Positions 60,001 to 64,000 of a stretch of 64,000 nucleotides of DNA are shown here, piece by piece. Made by a program: the position numbers and the translations under genes. The stretch spans positions 6,764,001 through 6,828,000 of the forward strand of contig NZ_CP051293.1 in NCBI RefSeq assembly GCF_013170805.1, in the 5' to 3' direction. A model generated the notes under the pieces. That model saw only the letters and a program-made list of their open reading frames with translations, ran no database searches and was not told the DNA's origin. The first letter of the stretch is position 1; every line of letters starts with the position of its first letter. Source of the stretch: Mesorhizobium sp. NZP2077. GTDB taxonomy: Bacteria; Pseudomonadota; Alphaproteobacteria; Rhizobiales; Rhizobiaceae.

Positions 60001-60031
60001 GGCGAGACAGCATATTGCTGGATCCTCCTAG
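54035..60031 (+). CDS. DUF4011/DUF3320 SF1 helicase with transglutaminase-like and nuclease domains
   Basis: 1998 residues; ATG at 54044 is an alternative start. Order: beta-rich N-terminal domain (about 30-145); transglutaminase-like domain with Cys239 (ERLATCLDTSLLFAAALEAA) and His265 (FDGHAAAGVWL); DUF4011 from about 395 (RWQKKLLDLTLRNRLLNF); SF1 helicase with Walker A GPPGTGKSQTIANM (about 710), Walker B DEASQITTWD and GDPKQLPPTNFF (about 1340-1375), and LNVAVTRARQELIVFSG (about 1580); a VSR/DUF559-like nuclease domain (about 1640-1735: PFEEAVADHL, FRIDLGI, GVECDGATYH); and DUF3320 (about 1835-1910). This family sits near Mokosh-type helicases (COG1112) and is often found in defence islands. 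It lies 46 bp before the RloC-like gene. Confidence 0.85.
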   Translation: MGSMQSADSSELVTNDSVAGRLPGSTIVADVASSFTYASYQNAIPVIRSIRLDNDTARSFENCRLELTSSPSFLRPKTWTVDRLIPGDRLQLSDRKVELDAGYLAGLNEAERGEITLRLSAAGEVLDEKRVTVRLLARDEWGGVADMAQLLPAFVMPNDPGVAPILKAAAERLAAHGHPSGLDGYQSQSPQRAYMLAAAIYSAMAGMGLHYAEPPASFESRGQKIRRPTTIAEERLATCLDTSLLFAAALEAAGLHPAVLMFDGHAAAGVWLAKRTFANAVEQDQMEVRKALASREFIAFETTGVTHRPALTLEAAQNALSVRLAEEQADAFVAAIDVRRSRSGGITPLASHEPVGRNVADEESATAIAALPLPAAPAIGEMPAEAVEIKPTTAAGRIDRWQKKLLDLTLRNRLLNFPDSKKTIPFLCTDVAYLEDRLANGAAVRLISLPEQNPLGERDAELYRDVHGRDLQRGFAAEALLRDELASTLDARQLEARLIDLYRQVRNDFAEGGANTLFLAVGFLRWKKKPEDGRSYRAPLLLVPVRLERRSASSRFTIRFHEDEPHFNATLLQFLERDFELRLPQFAGDLPLDDSGIDVPRILSSMRQAVRDVPGMEVIDETALSTFSFAKFLMWKDLVERTDALRQNRVVRHLIDTPQQAFESSDGQSAFRDEAELDHAYEPSSIISLLPLDSSQTSASMAAAEGRDFVIVGPPGTGKSQTIANMIANCLGVGKTILFVAEKTAALDVVYRRLREHGLGNHCIELHSNKADRRHFLAQLKASWENGGRADASQWIAINERLRSRRDELNAYVAALHKRYRNGWTQYLALGIALKSNDHLAPAFTWQTPDSHDAQTLLALEDLAAQVGLVFASVERRPELDLIDVGEWSSDWQLRLLAAATSLHSAIGQLTASIRDYQSCLGLAPSEPLSHAEIQSLVGLAQIMAQARSRDISIAYDRDFSTFADALTALERSIEGYRETERRLSATYEIATVRDLDLDVMDRQWRDAEASFWPRSAIGKSKIQKLLQSRAQRGTADPGKELQLLRRMREFLAAVDQSPLAGKPLPIEGLATDVKAISGTLDLARRLRVSLRIPGRSPDEFRAVVRSVAPSLRGILENDQLREAGDQLLAAVKELEAARLAFGEVSAREVADTSDGPGLEALRAKLIALADARNLFRDWAAWCQVKRQAIQHHLAPLVGQIETGTIAPEQARSAFRAGYARWWLPKVLDGDPVLRSFRRFQHENAITEFREIDDLVRTHATQRVVSALAHGLAPVQSVSRNSELGLLRHQMELQRPSQSIRDMIGKMPQSFAKLAPCMLMSPLSIAQYLPPNQALFDVVIFDEASQITTWDAVGAIARARQTIIVGDPKQLPPTNFFGRNEDEEEIADHEKDLESILDEARASGIPVRDLRWHYRSRSESLIAFSNYHYYHNRLVTFPSPAVDDRAVRLHRVPDGVYDRGKSRTNKVEAMAVVREAVTRMMGWLALPENDRPTLGVITFNAQQQSLILDLLDAARRDHPELEWFFAEDRVEPTIVKNLENVQGDERDVILFSITFYKDASGRPPAMDFGALNRDGGERRLNVAVTRARQELIVFSGFTADQIDPSRSKAIAVQHLKTFLDYAERGPIALPAQDLGSVGGFDSPFEEAVADHLEQRGWTVVPQVGISDFRIDLGIRHPDLTGAYLAGVECDGATYHRSATARDRDKVREQVLTGLGWTILRVWSTDWWFDAKSCADRLHASLETLLEESRARHSSEQTREVTTRWEMGQQLEPTGEPEAQTPAPIEEPLPLPTTSEVDLVSASVATATEPSGFAAFSTMVGEPTQNQGEQRRYRVTDLTDFRPDPEQFFEFSYGTTLRGMIEAVVDMESPLRTDVLAQRIARVHGWLRTGGRIRERIDLHLRDLDRTQESSGEFIWQKGGLSDLLPYRQPVNEEARRSIADIPLAELASVVIDNPGLLDMPDPARDMAHLLGVERLAAVSRARLDEAIARARQHIAGSS

Positions 60032-60077
60032 CCAGAGTCCTACAGGAATTCGCTAGGGTTTTTATGGGGGAAGGATA

Positions 60078-62720
60078 ATGGCGGGGACGCCGATTGATGA
60101 TGTTGTCGACTGGTCGGCAAAACTCTCGACCTGGAAACAGGACGCTCTGCGGCGGCTGGCGATCAGCAATGAGCTCACAGATGCTGACATTGTGGCTCTG
60201 CTGGCGATGGTCAAATACGCGGCCGGCTTTGCGCTCACTTCGGCGCCGCCCGCCCCGATACCGTTTACGAAAGCCCACTTTGGGAACGGAGAATATCAAC
60301 CGATCGTCCTCAAGCGCATCGCCAATGTCGAGAATGTGAATCGGCTGGTGCCCAAGGCATCTCTCACGTTCTGTCCCAAGGCTTTGACGATCGTCTACGG
60401 TCGCAATGGGAGCGGCAAAAGCGGGTTTGTTCGGATTTTTCGCACCGCTTGTCGGACGCGCGTTGAGAACCCAGCCAGGCTGAAGGTTCTTGCTGACGTT
60501 TACGGAAGCACGCCTGGCCCTCAGACAGCGGACATCGTGATCGATGCCGGCGAAGGCGAGGCAGTAGTTCCCTGGTCGCCAGGCAACGCAGCGTCGCCGC
60601 AGCTCATGCAAGTTGCGGTGTTTGATACGGCCTCCGCCGAGCTTTACGTCGACGGCGGAAATCAAATCCGTTTTCTTCCTTTCGGACTGGCTCTGCCGCA
60701 TCGGCTCAACGCGGTCTGCATTACCTTGAAGGAGAAACTGGAGGCAGAACGGGCTAAGGAAGTCGGCAACAAGGTCGAACTGACTGCGCTCGCGTTTCCT
60801 GCCCAGCACGGCACCGCGGCTCAGCTCTTCAACAAGCAGCTGAATAAGTCCACAACCGTTGCGCAGATTGAGTCGGCAACGACGTTTACCGAGACGGACC
60901 AGCAGCGTCTCGCTGAACTCACCTCCGCCCTTTCCGCAGGCGCTGCCGCCGCTGCCGACGTCACCGCGCTTTTGAAGTGGACAGATGCGCTGCTGCTGGA
61001 GGTCGGGGCTGTCGGATCGGCATTCGCAGATGCAACACTGGACGAGCTTCGAAAGCTCCGCGCTTCAGCAGTTGCAGCACGCCAGGCAGCGACGGTAGCC
61101 GCTGGCGAGTTGTTCACCGATGAACCTCTGCCAGGTGTCGGAAGCGGTGCATGGCGGGCACTTTGGGCGGCGGCTCGCAATTACTCGGTGACAGAAGCGT
61201 ATAAGGATAAAGAGTTCCCGGTTCTGGTGGCAGACGGCGGCGCTGCTGCATGCGTGCTATGCCAGCAGCCGCTTTTGCCCGACGGTGCTGCCCGCATGCA
61301 GCGTTTCCAAAAATACATGGACGACACACTCGATGCCGCCGCCCGGCAAGCTGAGAAAGCCGTCGAAGACGCCCTGGGAAGCATGCATGCCCTGGCTCTC
61401 CTTGGCGCCTCCGATTTTGCCGACCGTCTCGAGCAGGTAAAAAGGCGGGATGAGATGCTCGCTGGCGCCCTCGCAACCCTCCAGGCATCGGCGGTCGCAC
61501 GGCGAGCGGAGGCCCTCGCGCGATTGCGGGGCGAGAGCAGTCAGACAATTCCTCCTCTCGTCGTGCCGATCGAGCAGCTGGAAACTTTCGCGCTCAAATT
61601 GAAAGGCGAGAAGGATGGACTAGCGCAGGCGGGAGACAACGAAGAGCGGATCAAACTCCTGGCGGAAAAGACGGAGCTTGAGGACCGCAAGCTGCTCTCC
61701 ATCAACAAAACGAAGCTCACCGTGCGACGGAATTTGCTCATCGTTGATGACGCCTACTCCAAGGCTCTCGCCGACGTTCAAACTCGTGGCATTACGCAGC
61801 GCGCGAATGAGCTTGTCGATGCCCACCTGACAACAGCTGTCGTCACGCGTTTTGATGCCGAGCGCGCCCGCTTCGACATCATGCACCTCAAGGTAGGCCT
61901 CGCACGCAAGAGTAATCAGACAAAGGCGGAATTCGAGGTCGATCCCAAGACAAAACTGGCCAAGGTCACCTCGGATATCCTGAGCGAGGGTGAGCAGCGT
62001 GCCTTGGCTCTTGCCGGATTCCTGACCGAAGTTGCTTTGACCGACGGTTCAGGTCCGATCGTGATTGACGATCCCGTTTCGTCGCTCGATCGCGATCGAA
62101 GTGCAAGGGTCGCCCAGCGGATCGCTGAGGAGGCAACCAAGCGACAGGTCATCGTGTTTACGCACGATATTGTGTTTTTCAATGAGCTCAGTCGCGCGGC
62201 TGATGAAGTGGGCATCGAGCCCGTCACGGTGGCACTTTTTAGCGACAAGGCTGCCGCTGGCAGAGTGGATACGGCAGGGATGCCGTGGAAGGGGCAAAAC
62301 GTCGGCAAGCGCATCGGGCTGTTGAAGAACGACTCAGCACAACTGACCAAGCTGCTTGCGACCAGCCCGGCCGAGTACGAGTACCGCGTGAAGAACCTCT
62401 ATGGCCGATTACGCGACACTTACGAGCGTGTGGTGGAGGAAGTGATATTCCGGGACATCGTGCGAAGAGGAACGGATGTCATCCAAACCCAGCTACTGCG
62501 CTATGTTCGACTCTCGGACGCGTTGGCAATACGATTCCACGAAGGCATGACCCGCGCAAACACTCACAGCCACGACAATCCCGCGGCGGATACGGTAGCT
62601 GTCCCCCTTCCCCAGGAGTTCATCGCGCATCTGTCCGAACTTGAGGCCCTTGTTGCTGATTTGAGGTCCGACAGCGAGGCAGCAGAGGCGGATCGGCCGC
62701 AGATGAAACCAAAGAAATAG
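60078..62720 (+). CDS. RloC/PrrC-like AAA ATPase, possible RNA-cutting effector
   Basis: 880 residues; the start has a strong GGGGGAAGG site. Walker A GRNGSGKSGF lies near residue 108. A coiled-coil region contains a zinc-hook-like CVLCQQPL (Cys392, Cys395). The ABC signature LSEGEQRALALAGFL (about 635) and Walker B VIDDPVSSLD (about 664), then VIVFTHDIVFF, match the PrrC/RloC (AAA_13) ATPase module. In the C-terminal tail Arg779-x3-Glu783 with His821 resembles the Arg-Glu-His triad of the anticodon nucleases. Zinc hook plus ABC head plus tail is the RloC plan; the nuclease call is tentative. It follows the DUF4011 gene in the same operon. Confidence 0.75.
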   Translation: MAGTPIDDVVDWSAKLSTWKQDALRRLAISNELTDADIVALLAMVKYAAGFALTSAPPAPIPFTKAHFGNGEYQPIVLKRIANVENVNRLVPKASLTFCPKALTIVYGRNGSGKSGFVRIFRTACRTRVENPARLKVLADVYGSTPGPQTADIVIDAGEGEAVVPWSPGNAASPQLMQVAVFDTASAELYVDGGNQIRFLPFGLALPHRLNAVCITLKEKLEAERAKEVGNKVELTALAFPAQHGTAAQLFNKQLNKSTTVAQIESATTFTETDQQRLAELTSALSAGAAAAADVTALLKWTDALLLEVGAVGSAFADATLDELRKLRASAVAARQAATVAAGELFTDEPLPGVGSGAWRALWAAARNYSVTEAYKDKEFPVLVADGGAAACVLCQQPLLPDGAARMQRFQKYMDDTLDAAARQAEKAVEDALGSMHALALLGASDFADRLEQVKRRDEMLAGALATLQASAVARRAEALARLRGESSQTIPPLVVPIEQLETFALKLKGEKDGLAQAGDNEERIKLLAEKTELEDRKLLSINKTKLTVRRNLLIVDDAYSKALADVQTRGITQRANELVDAHLTTAVVTRFDAERARFDIMHLKVGLARKSNQTKAEFEVDPKTKLAKVTSDILSEGEQRALALAGFLTEVALTDGSGPIVIDDPVSSLDRDRSARVAQRIAEEATKRQVIVFTHDIVFFNELSRAADEVGIEPVTVALFSDKAAAGRVDTAGMPWKGQNVGKRIGLLKNDSAQLTKLLATSPAEYEYRVKNLYGRLRDTYERVVEEVIFRDIVRRGTDVIQTQLLRYVRLSDALAIRFHEGMTRANTHSHDNPAADTVAVPLPQEFIAHLSELEALVADLRSDSEAAEADRPQMKPKK

Positions 62721-62807
62721 CGCTTTGCTATCGAGAAACGGGATGAGCCTCAGTCGGCGAGCTTCGGTCAATCTGACGGATGCTGACCGGCTGCGCAGTG
62801 GTCGGTC

Positions 62808-63254
62808 TCATCCCTTCCACATCGTTGAGTGGAGAAGGGCCCGCATATGCCCCACAAGGTCGAGTTCGCCGCGCGCCTCGATCTCCAAAAGATATCGGGC
62901 CTTGGCCAAGCAATCGCCTTCGCTGACCGCTGGATAGGCGCAGATGGCAAGCAGCGCCTGTTCCTCCTCCCGGCTGGCTCCGTTGCAACTGCTACCACCC
63001 ATCTGGCGCACCGCCTCACCGAACGCTGCGTATGCTTTCTTGTGCGCCTCAATCAGCGCTCGCAGTTGCTGGACGGGTCTCGGCGCGGCGTCTCGGCGGC
63101 GAGGGCCGTTGCCGCAGCTGTGGAGGCACGACGGCACCTGCGTATGGCCGTTGCGGATCACAACCAAGACTTTCCCGGATGGCCGATTCCACCCAGGACC
63201 GAGACTTCTTAACGCGACCAGAGCGTAATAGCCTAGCGCTTCGATCGCCTCCAT
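62808..63254 (-). CDS. Hypothetical protein (148 aa)
   Basis: Supported best in its C-terminal half: LRALIEAHKKAYAAFGEAVR, REEEQALLAICAYPAVSEGD and ARYLLEIEARGELDLVGHM, a pattern I associate with small rhizobial proteins of unknown function. The ATG at 63254 (MEAIEALGYYALV) overlaps the end of the nuclease gene by 22 bp; a later start is possible because the middle part is of lower quality. Convergent with the RloC-like gene. Confidence 0.5.
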   Translation of the reverse strand: MEAIEALGYYALVALRSLGPGWNRPSGKVLVVIRNGHTQVPSCLHSCGNGPRRRDAAPRPVQQLRALIEAHKKAYAAFGEAVRQMGGSSCNGASREEEQALLAICAYPAVSEGDCLAKARYLLEIEARGELDLVGHMRALLHSTMWKG

Positions 63255-64000
63255 CCCGCGGCAGTGGCCTCCGCTTCTGAGCAAAACCACCTCTCGCCCT
63301 TGGCTTGGTTGATGATGGTGACGCTGTAATACTTCTGTCCAGGCACGTGAAAGATGCGCTCGCCACCTGCCGAAATGTTGCCTTTGATGTTGCAGCCTGC
63401 GTTGCCGCTGCCGAATGCAAATAGCGGTGCCGACGGCGTTTGCACGTCGTCGCCATGCTGCGCTCGCCAATCCCATGGCGCCTGAAACGATCCCACCCAT
63501 AAGCCGATCTTTGACGCTTTCGCCTTCGCCTGCTGCGCGACATAGGCGCCATTGCTATACTTCGGCCAGTCGAGCGCTTGCCCATGCTCGACCATCCACG
63601 CGGCAACGCTGGCGCCGTCCGCTCGAACGCAATCGCCAACAAAGCGCCCATAGCGATCCCAGGCGACAAATGAACAGTGGACCGGCTTCGACGCCGCCAG
63701 GAAGCTATCCAGGGCCTCTGCAGATCGTCGGCCGCATGAGTATTCGAACCCCTTTGCATCATCGCAGTACTGGCGGCTCTCTGGCGCATCAATCCCGTTG
63801 AAGCGGACCCGCTGTCCATGCACCTCAATGGTGTCGCCGTCGATGACGGAGGCCACGCCTGCAACCGCCACCGGCTTCGATTTGATGAGGTTCTGCAGAT
63901 TGATTTCCGGCAGCGATCCGCTGTTGTGCATGACGAATTGCGTCACCAATGCGGAAGCCGCGGTTACCGTCACGAGGATTAGACGCAGCGGAACGCCTGC
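63233..64000 (-). CDS. Staphylococcal-nuclease-like (thermonuclease) protein, 5' end cut by the window
   Basis: The frame is open to the right edge (AGVPLRLILVTVTAASALVT before the GTG at 63973), so the start and a membrane anchor or signal probably lie outside. The SNase core has VIDGDTIEVHGQRVRFNGID, APESRQYC, CGRRSAEALDSFLA, CSFVAWDRYGRFVGDC and MVEHGQALDWPKYSNG, with the active-site Asp, Arg and Glu in place. The C-terminal 90 residues (YSVTIINQAKGERWFCSEAE) resemble a secreted-protein tail domain seen in rhizobial relatives. Probably an exported, calcium-dependent nuclease. Confidence 0.85.
   Translation of the reverse strand, partial: AGVPLRLILVTVTAASALVTQFVMHNSGSLPEINLQNLIKSKPVAVAGVASVIDGDTIEVHGQRVRFNGIDAPESRQYCDDAKGFEYSCGRRSAEALDSFLAASKPVHCSFVAWDRYGRFVGDCVRADGASVAAWMVEHGQALDWPKYSNGAYVAQQAKAKASKIGLWVGSFQAPWDWRAQHGDDVQTPSAPLFAFGSGNAGCNIKGNISAGGERIFHVPGQKYYSVTIINQAKGERWFCSEAEATAAGWRRSKR

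Noticed and set aside
62740..62816. Inverted repeat GGGATGAG / CTCATCCC between the convergent RloC-like and hypothetical genes as a terminator
   Set aside because: The arms are about 60 bp apart with no T-run, too loose for a terminator hairpin.

Overview
The window reads as part of a rhizobial symbiosis island, most likely from Mesorhizobium. The reasons are an Agrobacterium-type VirB/VirD4 secretion system preceded by a nod box, a complete core gibberellin (GA) operon preceded by NifA/RpoN-type sites, and many decayed insertion sequences (IS630, ISKra4, IS66, Tn3) between cargo blocks. The taxonomic call is an inference; no 16S gene, tRNA gene or replication origin was recognised.

Layout. 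(1) 1-2181: tail of a dihydrodipicolinate-synthase-family gene, IS630 and ISKra4 remnants, then a 47-bp nod box. (2) 2182-16275: virA (+), the virB1-virB11 operon (-, fully overlapped or closely spaced, including the 52-aa lipoprotein virB7) and virG (+, TTG start). A vir box lies 105 bp upstream of virB1. (3) 16310-26846: IS66 and ISKra4 remnants, then the substrates and coupling protein, all on the minus strand: a 1751-aa SUMO-protease-like effector with large internal repeats, a virD4 3' fragment, a 444-aa AvrPphE/XopE-like effector with an acylation motif, virD4, and a VirF/Msi061-like protein with a candidate vir box. All three effectors end in the same arginine-rich secretion tail. (4) 27068-29287: broken cold-shock gene and an MFS exporter. 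(5) 29693-40347: GA operon cyp112-cyp114-fd/sdr-cyp117-ggps-cps-ks-idi, GC-rich, with a sigma-54-like promoter and two NifA upstream activator sequences. (6) 40444-44404: Tn3 transposase remnant, ProQ/FinO-domain gene, mostly non-coding DNA and a methyltransferase tail. (7) 44434-64000: a defence or nucleic-acid-processing island: Hachiman (hamA-hamB), a YhaN/YhaO-like SMC ATPase plus phosphoesterase pair, a 1998-aa DUF4011 helicase with nuclease domain followed by an RloC-like ATPase, and a staphylococcal-nuclease-like gene running off the right edge.

How the parts fit. Flavonoid-NodD signalling through the nod box would raise VirA, which with VirG would activate the virB operon and effector genes through vir boxes. 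VirD4 would feed the effectors to the VirB channel and into the plant cell. Later, in low-oxygen nodules, NifA and RpoN would turn on the GA operon, which without cyp115 should stop at GA9. The right third appears to protect the host cell or the mobile element against phage or plasmids. The most novel points are the AvrPphE/XopE-type domain carrying a type IV secretion tail, with evidence for how that tail was acquired by segmental duplication, and the DUF4011 helicase plus RloC-like ATPase pair as a candidate two-gene defence system.
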